Origin: Petunia secreta
Lineage: Eukaryota; Streptophyta; Magnoliopsida; Solanales; Solanaceae
NCBI GenBank assembly: GCA_029990175.1
Contig: JARKIP010000048.1
Span: 27,056,001 to 27,120,000 of the forward strand
Reading direction: 5' to 3'
Length of the DNA stretch: 64,000 nucleotides
Part shown: positions 22,394 to 34,339 of the stretch, one piece after another
Layout: every line of letters begins with the position of its first letter
How positions within the stretch are numbered: position 1 is the stretch's first letter
Program-made: the position numbers and the translations under genes
Notes under the pieces: generated by a model
What the model was told of the DNA's origin: nothing
The model's database searches: none
The model's input: the letters and a program-made list of their open reading frames with translations, nothing else

Positions 22394-22449
22394 TTCTCAT
22401 CGAGTTGACGTGTTGAAACAAGAAGTTTAGGGGCCCAAATTACGTAAAT

Positions 22450-22707
22450 ACTCCTTCCAGTCGTTTTTATAAGATTTAACTTTGTACACCTTTAAAAAAT
22501 TAAATAAGTATAGTATTTTTATTAATTTACCCTTTTATTTATTTTATAAATGTTTCTCCATTAATGACCTATATTTTTCAAGAACAATTAATATTAGGGG
22601 TATTATGAAGAAGAAATGGTAAATTTTACATTGATATTCTAAATTGACAAATATTTTGGACCATCTATAAATGAAAAACCTTACAGCTAAAAAGTACGGG
22701 AGGAAAT
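22450..22707. mobile_element. Stowaway-like MITE
   Basis: Diverged inverted ends: TACTCCTTCCAGTCGTTTTT on the left and, complemented from the right, TTTCCTCCCGTACTTTTT. About 258 bp, non-coding. The terminal motif fits the CTCCCTCCGT consensus of Stowaway. Confidence 0.6.
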
Positions 22708-23429
22708 AATGTGTTTTGTTAATTGTCGTAATTGAATTATTCTAGTAAAATTATCTCCAATAGTAGGTTACACGTGCACCATTTTGCCAAAAGGAAAATA
22801 GATCGACAAATGAAGCACCCTCTTGTTAAAGTTTTATTATACGTGGGCCTTCCTTTCATTCTTCAGAAGCAATAAAAGCATTTTTGTCTCACTCCTTTCT
22901 CGACTACCAAGATTAAAATCATTAATGACATCATCGATCGCCGGAGCTCACCGCTGGCGGCCACCATCTTCCTCCTCCGGCTAGAAACTTTTCATTTAAC
23001 ACCCTATTTCACCTCCCGTATGCTGATTCTCCAAAATTGATATGGTTTATGTTGAACGCGGCAACACTCGATTATCTTTAGTTCATTTTTTTGCTTCATC
23101 AGCCTCTTTCCTCTTTCTTTTCCCTTTTTAATTGAAACGAACTCGTTTCGGTTGAGGTTGAAAAGGAATGAAGTTTGAGGGGCTATTTGTTGGATGCGGT
23201 GAGGCGTTAGTCGTGGTGTCGACGTGGCATTGTTATTGCAGCAGCCGTTGGCAATTGCTAGTATAAAATAATTTAATCTTTTTCGTTGTTCTAAATATAT
23301 CACTTTGTAATATTTGTGTAGATGAAATGTGATGAAAATTGTAGTTGAATGTATAATGTGATTAATTCCGGACGTTGGAGGTTGAGAAAAAAATTTGTAG
23401 ATGAGATTGCACAATTTGAAACTAATGAT

Positions 23430-23546
23430 AAAATGCTTGATGAATATATAATGGACAATTTCTGTGGGAGATCTGTTAGAATAATCGTTAGTCCGACAGA
23501 TCTTTGATGGTTTTGTCCGTCAGAAAATACCGATTTTTTTGTTGTG
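23430..23546 (-). mobile_element. CACTA-type terminal segment
   Basis: On the minus strand the sequence begins CACAACAAAAAAATCGG and then has TGACGGAC and TGTCGGAC subterminal motifs, as at the ends of plant CACTA elements. The body would lie to the left, where a GC-rich patch at 22935-22985 might be part of it. No matching opposite end was found, so only this end is called. The small open frames at 23004-23560 are not supported as genes. Confidence 0.45.
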
Positions 23547-23549
23547 TAA

Positions 23550-24042
23550 TATCTAGCCACAATATTAACTAATCTACTACTAAAACAATGTAGTGTGACA
23601 ATTGAACATTTAAAACAAGTCTAAACAACATCTAAAAATAGTATATCATATTTCCAACCGTTTTCGCCGAAAAATATAAAAGTAAATAAAATTAAAGTGT
23701 ATCTCATCTTCGACCGCTTTCATAAAAAATTTCCAACTGCATCAAATACGTCGGAATGGTCTGTCAAAAGTTACCGCATTTCTGGTACTGTACAGAAGAC
23801 TGGAATCATTTTCAAAGTTTTGAAGAAAAGATACTTATATTTGCAAAAGTAACTATAAACAAACACAACTCTGAAAGTTGATGGAATTTGTGAGTAAAAG
23901 ATTTTCTCCACCTTGTTCTTGAAATAAAGGAGACCTAAATATTTTTGGAAATCTAATGACATTTTGAAAAGGACAAATTAACTGATGAAAGATAAGTAAA
24001 ATTTTATATTCCACCCATCCCAATTTATGGAATTAATATTCA
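23550..24042. other. Spacer between a CACTA end and the Tat element
   Basis: AT-rich sequence. Two GTCGGA-like motifs near 23750 hint at further CACTA remnants. I see nothing else. The last 15-20 bases belong to the inverted repeat of the older element interrupted by the Tat element. Confidence 0.4.
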
Positions 24043-24047
24043 AAATG

Positions 24048-24718
24048 TGTATTGGATAAAAACTGACTGGACTCGAAAAGGTGACACGTGTCTACCACGT
24101 GACACGAGCAGATATTTCAACGGACAGACATCTATCACGAGCAGACCTAAAGGAGTTATGAAACACTTAAACAGTCAACACGGTCTAAGTAAGCAGTTAT
24201 TAACATGATCATCCACGATCATTCAATTAATGGTCATTAAGGCAATCATTACAACCCAGCGGTCATGACTCCAATGGATATGTGCCCAGCAGTTACTCAT
24301 CCAGACGGATCCACGCCCGGCGGTTACGAATCCCAACGGATGCCTATCAGGCTTATAAATAGCATTTGCCTTAATCGATTATAACACAACTTGACTTCCT
24401 GTATACAATATCAATAAGAATACTCTCTCACTCTTGCTCAGATACTCCTCTTGCTCATATTTTACTTATTACTTTAGTTCTTTGATCCTCTGAGTGCGAT
24501 TGGTGTCGAAGAGCTCTCCCCGAAGACAAGCGATGCGATACGGTTACTTCTCCTTGTTTCCGTTTATGCTTTACTTTTATTAGTTAATACTTGCATCTCG
24601 TTCTCGTATTACCACCATTTTAGCTCGTCGTTCAAACTCTTAATCTCAACTATTGATCGTGACTCCGCAAATACAAATTTAATTGTTAATTGGCCTAAAA
24701 TCGGATCTAGGTTAAACA
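24048..24718 (+). repeat. 5' LTR of the Tat element
   Basis: Begins TGTATTGG and ends AAACA. A TATA box TATAAATA lies at 24354-24361, so the transcript should start near 24390. The right copy is 34788-35472. Confidence 0.9.
24354..24361 (+). promoter_or_regulatory. TATA box in the 5' LTR
   Basis: TATAAATA in the middle of the LTR, conserved at 35109-35116 in the 3' LTR. It should drive the genomic transcript of the Tat element. Confidence 0.7.
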
Positions 24719-24721
24719 ATT

Positions 24722-24739
24722 TGGCGACCACAGTGAGAG
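24722..24739 (+). other. Primer binding site of the Tat element
   Basis: TGGCGACCACAGTGAGAG starts four bases after the LTR. It begins with TGG, complementary to the tRNA CCA end, and resembles a tRNA-Lys-type site with several mismatches. The tRNA assignment is from memory and should be tested. Confidence 0.65.
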
Positions 24740-24820
24740 CCGGTCAATAACCTTTGTAGGTTAATAGTTTATCTTTAATATTATACCTATTTTCGTCAGT
24801 CATTTTGCTCTATAACTAAC

Positions 24821-26737
24821 ATGGCAGAAAGCAACTCTCAACGAACTATCGTAGGCGGAGAACAGGTAAATACTCCTTCACTCAGTCCTAATTACTCTCC
24901 TGATTATTCTCCCGATTACTCGTCCGATGGGCAGCAACAATCTTCCCAAGGACCGGTCAGGCAGCGACATAGGCGTATGCGCTCTCAGAGCACTACCCCA
25001 CCCAGGAGACGACGCCATAGGAGTCTCTCCCCTGGCCGAGGGAACCTCCAAGAAACACTCTTTGCTTTCATGCAGGAACAGGCAGAAGTAAACCGAGGAA
25101 TAAACGAGGCACTTACCTCTCTCCGAAGGAGTAACCCTTCAACTGCAAGGGCTGACGCTGCAGCACCTGGTCGTGACACACCTTCTTCACATACTTCGAG
25201 GAAAGGTGGAGAGCAGAACGATGGTGGTACTGCAGATCCAACGACCCAAATCAATCAGAATCAGAACGGAGGGTCTATGGCGCCTACGGATGTGAGCCTT
25301 GTTGTGGAAGCTCTCACCAAACAATTCAAAGAAAGCCAGGAAGCACTTCAAAAGTCTCTCCACGAGAGAATTGATCAGATACCGGGCGCTCCACCCACGC
25401 TGAAGAAAGTCGATGTCCAACAATACTCCTAGCGACCCTGGAAGAAGGAGGCAGCCCTAAAAGCGATACCCAAGACGTTCAAAATGCCAAACATTCCAAG
25501 ATATCGCGGAGCATCTGATCCCAACGATCATCTCGTGATGTTCAGTAACTTTATCAATGCTAGCGATCTCACCGACGAAGAGATCAAATCTATCCAATTG
25601 AAGAAGTTCGTAGAAACCCTAGCAGATGGAGCTCTGCGATGGTACTCAATGTTGCCACCCAACTCCATTGGGTCTTTCGCAGAAATGGCTGAATTGTTCG
25701 TGAAGGCACACAGAGGCGCTCAAAAGACGGAGACCCGCGTAGAGGACATCTTTGAGATCAAGAAAAGACCCGACGAGTCTCTCCGCAAGTACGTGGATCG
25801 CTTCCAGAGAGAACGTATGATGGTCCCCAAAGCACCAGACAGATGGGCAGCGATCGCATTTACCAACAGCTTGGATATTAGGAGCTCAGAGGCTACGCGT
25901 AGACTTTATGAGTCTCTTCACGAGTTCCCAGCAGCCAGTTGGTCAGACGTCTACAACCGTTACAATTCCAAGGTACGTATCGATGAAGATAAATTAATTG
26001 GAACAGGTACTCGAGGAAGAGCTCAGGCACGTAGTGGTGGATCCGGTGGAAAGGCAGAGACCAAGAGAGCAGACGTACGTTATGAACCGTACCCTGATCA
26101 GTCACGTAGCCATTCCAAAGGACGCAACCGCAACAACAAAGGGTTGTCCCGGAGAGATGATTCAGAATCAAGCCTCCGTGGAGCCCCAAGCCTGCCGAGT
26201 TTCAACGTGGAGATGTCTGAAGTAGTGGCAGCACTCAAAGACATGGGAGAGAAGGTCAAGTGGCTGAAAGACATGAAGACTGACCCAAGCAAGCGAAATC
26301 AGGACCTGTGGTGCGATTTCCATCGTGACCATGGCCATACCACCGAAGACTGCAAAGCCCTCAGGTATGAAATTACTCATTTGTTGAAACGGGGATTCTT
26401 GAAGGAGTTCCTGACTGAGAAGGGAAAGCAGACTCACACGAAAGTACAGCAGAACAAACCTGACCCTCCACGAGCATCCTCTCCAAGGAAGACAGTTAAT
26501 GTTATTTCAGGGGGAATCGAGGTGGACTCCGTTACTTTCACAGCAAAGAAGTATGCAAAGGTCTCCATCACAAACAACAAGCGCCCACGATCAGAAGAAG
26601 TAATCACATTTGAGGACTCTGATGCAAACGGCTCGCAATTTCCACATGCTGATGCGTTAGTCATAACGTTACGCGTGGCGGAGTTCGACGTCAAGAGGGT
26701 ACTCATTGATGCGGTCAGTTCTGCGAACATTATCTAA
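24821..26737 (+). pseudogene. gag and protease start of the Tat element
   Basis: One reading frame, broken by a TAG at 25430-25432 and ended by a TAA at 26735-26737. The first part is Ser/Arg/Gln-rich and probably disordered. The second holds a Retrotrans_gag domain (RWYSMLPPNSIGSF through DRFQRERMMVP), a basic stretch and a CxxH...H...C knuckle (CDFHRDHGHTTEDC). The C-terminal end is the protease start, where the expected D-T/S-G active site reads DAVSS, a likely inactivating change. The frame continues past the TAA in phase to 27082. Confidence 0.88.
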
Positions 26738-26755
26738 TCACGGGTTGTCAGAGAG

Positions 26756-27082
26756 ATGCAGTTGTCAGATAAGATCATACCCATATCTCGAGTTCTCTCC
26801 GGCTTCAACAATTCAAGCGAGAAGACTCTCGGGGAGATTACCCTCACAACTCTTGCCGAAGGGGTAGCGAAGGAAACAACTTTTCATGTTGTCGATGCGG
26901 ATCTAGCCTACAACATCATTTTGGGTAGACCTTGGATCCACGATATGCAAGCTATTCCTTCGACTTATCATCAAGTATTGAAATTCCCATCCGAATGGGG
27001 AGTACGTGAGGTCCGAAGAGAGCAACGCTCTGCCCGAGACTGCTATTCTGTGGCTCTCAAACTGCCCGAAGAGAACAAATAG
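26756..27082 (+). pseudogene. Protease remainder of the Tat element
   Basis: In phase with gag. The segment GRPWIHDMQAIPSTYHQVLKF is the conserved block after the retropepsin domain. It ends in TAG at 27080-27082, and the frame then runs on in phase into the reverse transcriptase. Nonsense mutation is the simplest explanation. Confidence 0.8.
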
Positions 27083-27154
27083 CAATTACAGCAACCGGGG
27101 CCAGACATACTGCCTGAAGAGGCTAAGTACGAGTTCCCGGAATTCATCACGAAG

Positions 27155-29060
27155 ATGGACGAAAGAGAAAACCACATGCCGACCATGGAAGCTTTGGAAC
27201 CCGAAGAATTGTTCGCCGACAAGTCAGAGCGGAAGGTGTACTTAGGGACTGAACTGAGCGAACGCCTACGGGGAGATATCCTCCAGTTCCTCAAAGAGCG
27301 GCATACAACATTCGCCTGGTCTCACGCAGATATGACAGGTATTTCTCCTTACATCATTACTCATAGGTTGAATGTCGATCCGTATCACCGCCCAGTGAAA
27401 CAAAAGACGCGCCAGCAAGGAGCCTTTCGGAACCAGGTCATCAATGAAGATGTCGATCGGCTGCTGAAAATCGGTTCAGTATGTGAAGTCAGATATCCAG
27501 ACTGGCTAGCCAACGTGGTTGTCGTGCCTAAAAAGAACGGTAAATGGCAAGTCTGCATAGACTTCACATATCTAAACAAAGCATGTCCGAAGGATTCATA
27601 CCCCCTTCCCAGGATAGATCAACTGATCGATGCAACAGCCGGACACGAGGTGCTCACCTTCCTTGACGCGTACTCCGGATATAACCAAATATTGATGGAC
27701 CCTGAAGATCAGGAGAAAACGGCATTCATAACCTGTCGAGGTACGTATTGTTATAAAGTTATGCCATTTCAACTGAAAAATGCAGGTGCAACTTATCAGC
27801 GTCTAGTCAATCGAATGTTCCATGACCATATCAGAAAGACTATGGAAGTGTACATCGATGACATGCTGATCAAATCCAAACAAGCAGAAGACCATCTGGC
27901 ACATCTGAAAGAAGCTTTCCGAATCTTGGATCAGTATAACATGAAGCTGAATCCAGAGAAGTGTGCTTTCGGAGTTGGATCGGGGAAGTTTTTGGGATTC
28001 ATTGTTTCTCAGTGTGGAATTGAAGTCAATCCCGCTCAGATTAAAGCCATTGGATCAATCCCAAATATACTTCATAACAGGAAAGATGTCATGAAACTGA
28101 CGGGAAGAGTGGCAGCTCTACGCAGATTCATTTCCCGATCATCTGACCGTTGCAAGAGTTTCTTCGATGTCTTGAAACAAAATAAGGAGTTCGAGTGGAC
28201 CCCTGAATGCCAACCGGCATTGAAGGATTTGAAAAAGTATCTATCCAATCCGCCACTGCTCTCCACACCTCAGGAGGGTGAGCAGCTGCTAATTTATTTG
28301 GCAGTCTCAGAATCGTCGGTAAGCGCCGTTCTAGTTTGGGAAGAAAAAGGTAAACAACTTCATATCTATTACATTAGCAAAGCTCTAATTGATGCAGAAA
28401 CACGCTATCAACCTTTAGAAAAATTGGCGTTAGCACTAGTAACTGCTGCTCGTAAGTTACGCCCTTATTTTCAAAGTCATTCGATAGCTGTGGTTACAAC
28501 CTTTCCCTTACGAAATGTTCTGCACAAACCTGAATTTTCAGGAAGGTTGGTAAAATGGGCTATAGAATTATCTGAATTTGATATCACCTATCAGACTAGG
28601 GTAGCAATAAAGTCACAAGTTCTAGCAGACTTCGTGGCAGACTTCAGCACTAATATATACCCTGAAGCAGAAAAGGAAGCTATTCTTTATGCAGGGCAGG
28701 CTCCCGGCACATGGACCCTTCACACAGACGGCTCCTCGAGCGTCAAAGGGTCCGGGCTTGGATTGGTTCTCGTCGCTCCATCCGGTGAGACGATAAGGCA
28801 GGCTATCAAGTGCCCATTTATTACTAACAATGAGGCCGAATATGAGGTCGTTATTGCAGGATTAGAATGAGCCCGAAGTTATGGAGCAACCATCGTCAAA
28901 CTAAAAAGCGACTCTCAATTGGTGGTCAATCAAATAAATGGAGGTTTCATTGCACGAGAATCCAGGATGCAAGTGTACCTCGCCCGAGTAAAAGAGCTCC
29001 TAGCACAGTTTGGAGAATGAGAAGCAATTCAGATTCCACAGGAAGAGAACCATGAAGCTA
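27155..29060 (+). pseudogene. Reverse transcriptase, RNase H and second RNase H-like domain
   Basis: The 571-codon open stretch (27155-28870) holds the reverse transcriptase with ANVVVVPKKNGKWQVCIDF and the catalytic YIDD at 27851-27862, then an RT-linked RNase H region (KFLGF through LVKWAIELSEF). After about residue 520 a second RNase H-like domain starts with LHTDGSSSVKGSGLG and NNEAEYE, carrying acidic residues expected at its active site. It is cut by TGA at 28868-28870 and continues to about 29060 with another stop. A second RNase H of this sort is a known trait of Tat-lineage elements. Confidence 0.9.
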
Positions 29061-29298
29061 ATGCTCTTGCAAACATGGGATCAGTGGCAGAGATAGGGGC
29101 AGCCAGCTCTTCAGCTATTGTTCAACTTCTCTACACGACCATGGACAGAGAAAAGTTCGAAGTCAACACCATCACCGCTACTTGGGACTGGCGGAATGAG
29201 ATAACAAATTATCTTATCCATGAGATACAAAAGCTGCTCGCAAACTCTGAGTAAAAGCTGCTCTATATACAATTCTCAACGGCGAGTTCTACCGCAGG

Positions 29299-30270
29299 AT
29301 GTTTGCAGGACCTCTAGCAAAATATCTCGGACCAAATCAAATCAATTATGTGATGAGAGAAGTCCACGAAGGCTGTTGCGAAAATCATTCCGGGGGCAAG
29401 GCATTAACCCGGAAACTGATTCGTGCAGGCTACTATTGGGACAAAATGGAGAAAGATACGAACGAATTTGTCAAGAAATGTGACAAATGCCAGAGGTTCG
29501 CCCATCTTCTCCATCAGCCAGCAGAACCACTTCATTCAATAATCTCTCTGTGGCCCTTCATGAAATGGGGAATGGACATCGTTGGTCCTCTTCCCACAGC
29601 ACCAAGGGGGATGCGCTTCTTATTGATCATCACTGACTACTTCACAAAGTGGGTCGAAGCGGCAACATATTCAAGGATACGATAAATGGAAGTCGTCGAC
29701 TTCCTCTGGCGTTTTGTCGTATGTCGATTTGGAGCACCTAAGGAAATAGTCATGGACAACGGCCCGCAATTTATCGACCAGAAAGTGACTAGGTTCCTCG
29801 ACGATCTGCACATCAGGAGGATCACTTATTCTCCGTATCATCCTGTTGCTAATGGACAGGAAGAGTCTACCAACAAAATCATCGTTGAATCCCTTAAAAA
29901 GCGCCTCGAACAGGCAAAGGGATATTAGGTAGAAGAGTTACCTGGAGTGCTATTGGCCTATCGCACAACAATAAAAATGAGTACCGAAGAGACCCCTTAC
30001 TCATTGGTATGTGGTGCAGATGCTCTAATCCCAGTTGAGATTGGAGAGCCCAGCCTGCGATATGCACATGCCACTGAGGAATCAAACTCAGTCAACCTCT
30101 CCGAAGAGCTGGACCTCCTCGAAGAACAGAGAGAGCTAGCTCTCGTGCGAGTAGTCGCTAAAAAGAACGAATCGAGTAGTATTACAATCGGGGACTGCGC
30201 GTACGAAGCTTCCAGGTCGGAGACTTTGTACTTAGAAAGGTCTCCCAGAGCACACAAGAGACAAATTTAG
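29299..30270 (+). pseudogene. Integrase of the Tat element
   Basis: The zinc-binding region (H...H...CDKCQ) is at 29368-29500 and the catalytic core follows. The three acidic residues fall at 29575-29577, 29755-29757 and 29863-29865, giving D-x59-D-x35-E spacing. Stops at 29683-29685 and 29926-29928 interrupt an otherwise continuous frame. The C-terminal part runs to 30270. Frame-shifted traces (GPYKVIASVGKGSYRLARP) continue to the likely original pol stop at 30408-30410. Confidence 0.9.
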
Positions 30271-30516
30271 GGAAGCTTGGTCCTAACTAGGAAGGCCCCT
30301 ACAAAGTAATTGCTTCAGTCGGCAAGGGATCTTATCGTTTGGCACGACCAGACGGCTCCACTGTCCCGAACAGTTGGAATGTGGTTCACCTCAAAAGGTA
30401 TCACTTTTAAGTAGTAAAACAGTTAGTTATCTTACACTTACCTTTTATCTTTACGAAAGTTCTTACTTTTATTATATTTTCTCTCTAAATGGTACTAACG
30501 ACCTAAACAAGGTCAG

Positions 30517-30590
30517 ATCCGTTTAGCTCAACTGGTAGAGCTCGAAGTTCTTCAACTTCGCGGCTGTGGGTTCGAATCCCACAACGGACA
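30517..30590 (+). tRNA. tRNA-Lys(CTT)-like sequence inside the Tat element (probably not functional)
   Basis: Cloverleaf parts are visible: acceptor arm 30517-30523 with 30583-30589 (six pairs, first pair mismatched), D-arm GCTC/GAGC, anticodon stem CGAAG/CTTCG, T-arm GTGGG-TTCGAAT-CCCAC, and A- and B-box-like sequences (TAGCTCAACTGG, GGTTCGAATCC). The anticodon loop has 8 bases instead of 7, and CTT is the most natural anticodon. It resembles plant tRNA-Lys. It lies about 110 bp after the end of pol. The extra loop base and terminal mismatch suggest a tRNA-derived pseudogene or a structural RNA element. Confidence 0.65.
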
Positions 30591-30771
30591 CACTCCTCGT
30601 TTGGTTATATGTGTTCTATATGCAACTCACCGAAAACTCTTTTCATGTTATCACTTTACGTGCTCCAACATAAAAACAAGGGGGGTAGTGAGAGGCCCCT
30701 GTAGGTCAGATAAGACCTTCATAAAGGCAAAAGACCTTACCAAAAGGCTGAATTTTTAAAGTTTTTCAAAA

Positions 30772-30875
30772 ACTTTTACGTGACAAAACTTCCACGAAAA
30801 TAAGAGAAGTCGTTCACAAAACCAAACTTTTACGTGACAAAGACTTCCACGAAAATGAGAGAAGTCGTTCACAAG
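30772..30875. repeat. Tandem repeat in the Tat 3' spacer
   Basis: Two units of about 54 bp, each with ACTTTTACGTGACAAA and GAGAAGTCGTTCACAA. Non-coding. Such repeats are common in the 3' spacer of Tat-type elements. Confidence 0.7.
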
Positions 30876-31386
30876 GCCATCAACTCGGCCAGAGCCAATC
30901 TACAAAGCCGTGCAACAACTTTCGACTATCAAAACGATAAACAAGGTTATACGCACAGAGCAATGATTTGCCCAAAACTCTAACGACCACGACTCGGTCA
31001 AACTACTTACAACTTACGACCTCTTCCTAACGAAAGGCTAAGTTAAAAACATTTGGGCAAACTTTCGGAGATACGAACTTAATAAAGTTCAAACTTCAGA
31101 AAATTCCCAATCATAAGGCACGAAAGCCACAACGCATGCAAACAAAAGATCAAAAGTTCAGGCTAAATATAGTCATTGAGTAGATCTAAAAAGCATATAT
31201 AGATTATCTTGTAAATTGATAAAACGCCGAAAACGGCTAACAGAAGTTTTCAGAGTGTTCAAAGGCCAAACGAATCGGCCATACAAAGAGACCAGAAAGT
31301 CTTTACTAGACTTCTGTCCACCAACAAACAAGTCCGGCTCTCGCCAGACAATAAAAAATACATCAATCAAAGATTGAAAAAAGGCA

Positions 31387-34223
31387 TCAACATTTAGGGC
31401 TACGACCAGAACTCGACGCACCAGCTCCATCAGTTCTGCCATCTTCCCCTGAATTCTCACCGCCATCTTCGTCTTCATCTTCATCTTCGTCTTCAGACTC
31501 CTCAGGAGAGAGATTCAATGCTTGTCTTATTCTACGAACAACGCTCTTTGTTGTCTGCAGCATCTCCTCGACATTAACTTGTGTAGCCTGAATCTGCACG
31601 AGCAATGAATGCTTGGCCTCAAGAGTAGCAAGCTTAGCTTTGATCTCAGACTGATCGGGCAGGTTTGCCAAGTCCTTGGTTAATGCGGTCTCAGCACTCA
31701 TTAATTGAGCGACCTGATCCTTGGCAGCTTGGAGATCAGCCCTGGCTTTAACAGATCCTTCAGTGGCTCTCTGCAGATCCATGTCAAGGGATGCACGATC
31801 CTCAATAGCACTGTTCAAACGTGTTGTACATTCCTCGAGCAATCTCTCCAGACCCTGAGTAGAGCGTGCGAACCCTTCTTTCTCTTCGAGAAGAAGGTCC
31901 TTCTGCCTGGTGAGTGCGTTGATTTGCTCAACACGTTCATTGTTGACGCCAGTCAACCGATTAACCTCACCACCAAGAAGACCACACTGCTCTATCAAAG
32001 TCTTGTTCTCCATCAGAGCTTCCAGCAACTCTTTCTTTACCTCGAGTACTTGATCGACGTTGTTTAGCCTGGAGCGGAACATGAGCTCGGCAGCCAGCAT
32101 ACTTGACTGAAAAAGCAAAATAAGTCAAAGTTAGAAGTCTGAGGCTAAAGTTATTCCCAACACAAAAGCGGAAAATACTTACCCAGGCAGAGTCAGCAGC
32201 AATCTGGAAGGCTAACTCCTCATCGCTTAGCTCCCTCAGCACCCATTCTTCACGGGGACCGATGAGCGAGGAGACCACTTTAGCCAAGCCGCCTGGCCCA
32301 GTAATGAAGTTAACATTAGGGGCAAGTTTCAAAGTATGCTTCCTCTCACAGAACTTGGGTTCCCAAGCCTGCTCAGAGGGATAATTTGGCCCAAACTTGT
32401 AACGGACACCCCTGACGTCCTTCAATTTTGTCCGGCCACCAATGACTGACCGCCAGACGAATCTCGATAATAAAAGGTTAGAATCACCTTCCACTCCAGG
32501 ATTTATCGTCTCGCACTCGCGAAGACCAACTGGCGTCGCCCCCTCAGTAGCCACATTCTCCAGGTCCTCGAAACGAAAAACACGAGGACCCCGGCTACCC
32601 TCTAGGGAACTTCTTCCCTAACCTCTTCTTTCACCTCTTGTTTTTCTTCTTCTTCTTCTTCTTCTTCTTCTTCTTCTTCTTCTGCACCCACCTTTCTTTT
32701 TCCCTTGTCTACACGAGAAGGACCTGCCTCCACCCCGTCATCAACTCGGGGACTCCTCTACGGAGTACGGACAGCCTCCTCCTCGGCCCTTCTTCTGTCA
32801 CTACGAAGATGAGGCCTTCGCCTAAGAGGAACATCAACTTTGGCCTCAGTGTCTGAAAGATAGATAACCTCCTTGGCTAAACCCTCTCCCCGTGCAGACT
32901 CGGGGACTTCAGCAGAAGCATTGGCATTCTCTTCTACGGGTTCCGGTACACTGGTCCTAGAAGAAGGCTCACCAGCAGCCGACGAGGTTTGCCCGGCAGC
33001 CACGGAAGTCTTACGAGCAGACTTCTTCCGTGCTCCGCCCTCGCCCTGATTCCTCTTCTTCCTCTTCAGGGAGCCCAGTCCACTGGACAAGAGTTCCTCG
33101 CCCCCTCCCTGCTGCGCAGTACATTCACCGAAGCTAGTATAGCCTCAGCCTCAGCATCTGGGTCAGCAACAGGCTCGGAAGGCCCATCTTGGGGGGGAGC
33201 AGGAAAGAAATCTCCTAAAGTGCCCAAACCTATAAAAAGGTAAAACGGTCAGACACGGAGAAGTTTCAAAAAAGAAGAATGATCATGTAAGCAGAAATAT
33301 TCTCACCATGATTTTTCACAATCAAACTTTTGTGAGCGGCAAAATACGCCCACTCTCTTCTCTCAGGAGCGAACTCCTTCAAAATTGGCTCAACCCACGC
33401 CGTCAGCTCTTCAACAGAAATGAGCTCGTCGTGGGGTTGCTTAGCCGCTACTCAAAGAAATTGAACGGAGTTAGCAGATAAGAAGAAGAAAGAAGAGCAC
33501 AAAGAATTTAAAAAAAAACTCGGGGACTCACGCTTCTTATTCCAGACTTCTGGAAGATGAGCCTTGTCAATCGAAAGTCAAGGCCGAGGAGCGCACAAAC
33601 AGATACCGGTGCACCTAGCCTCGGTCACCAGTATCCTCAGAACTGCGCACCAAGCCCTTGCTTCCGCGCATCCTCGCATTTACATAGCTGTCTTTAAAAA
33701 TTTGTATACTGTACAAAGAAATAAAATGCTCGTAGCCAAAAGATTGATCGGTTTCAATCGCAAACCAATCTAAAAGAGTAACTATTCTGTTTATACTGGG
33801 GCTCAGTTGCCCCGGGCAGAGAAGGTACTCCCTGCAAAGCCTCTCCAGCACAGGGTGCAGGGGTAACCTACATCCCACTGTGAAAGGGTAGGTGCACATG
33901 GCTGTCCACCTAGCCCTATGGGAAGTAATATTCTCCTCCCCGGAGACCGGCAAGAGGGGAACCTCATCGCCCCAGTGGCAGTCCGTCCTCACTCGTGGGA
34001 TCACCTCCTTCGTGATCCCAGACCTAAACCTATACGCCGGCCAATTGCGTGTATCTCCCTCTCTATTATTAAAGGACTTAATGTTACAGTCTGCCTCCAG
34101 TTCACCCCATTTCTTGGGGATAATTTCTACAGCGGTAGCCTGAGTAGCCCGGGGCCTAGGAGTGGCCGCCGAAGAACTACCAGAAATATCAGTGCTTTGA
34201 TTTTTCCTAGATCTTGAAGTCAT
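31387..34223 (-). pseudogene. Antisense four-exon gene carried by the Tat element
   Basis: Exons on the minus strand are 33533-34223 (start ATG 34221-34223), 33307-33447, about 32184-33229 and 31387-32106 (stop TGA). The three introns (33448-33532, 33230-33306, 32107-32182) are 76-85 bp with good GT-AG sites. Exon 1 encodes a conserved-looking domain (CTYPFTVGCRLPLHPVLERL); exon 3 has Lys/Arg-rich (LKRKKRNQGEGGARKKSARK) and Glu-rich stretches; exon 4 is a long coiled-coil region with an acidic tail. A stop (TAG at 33615-33617) and a frameshift in exon 1, and stops or frameshifts in exon 3, break it. Extra antisense frames in the 3' part of Tat-type elements are known; the function is unknown. 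A regulatory or chromatin-binding role is only speculation. Confidence 0.75.
32644..32684. repeat. (CTT)n microsatellite
   Basis: About 13 CTT units. On the antisense gene strand it encodes a run of glutamates in exon 3. Confidence 0.9.
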
Positions 34224-34339
34224 GGTTTCAGGAAAAATATGAAGTTGTCAAGAAGAATTCAAAAGCTAGTTCAAAGGTTTTCAAAGAACAGCGGAGAAGA
34301 AATAAAGGCAAGTAAAAAGTTTCTCATCAAGCAAAGCCC

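Noticed and set aside
23004..23560. Two overlapping minus-strand frames
   Set aside because: No recognisable domain, overlapping frames and a neighbouring CACTA end suggest chance frames in repeat DNA.
25893..26730. Minus-strand frames opposite the Tat gag
   Set aside because: They are shadows of the gag coding sequence, which has the recognisable domain on the plus strand.
30517..30590. Calling this a functional tRNA-Lys gene
   Set aside because: Eight-base anticodon loop, a terminal acceptor mismatch and location within a retrotransposon make function doubtful; kept as tRNA-like only.
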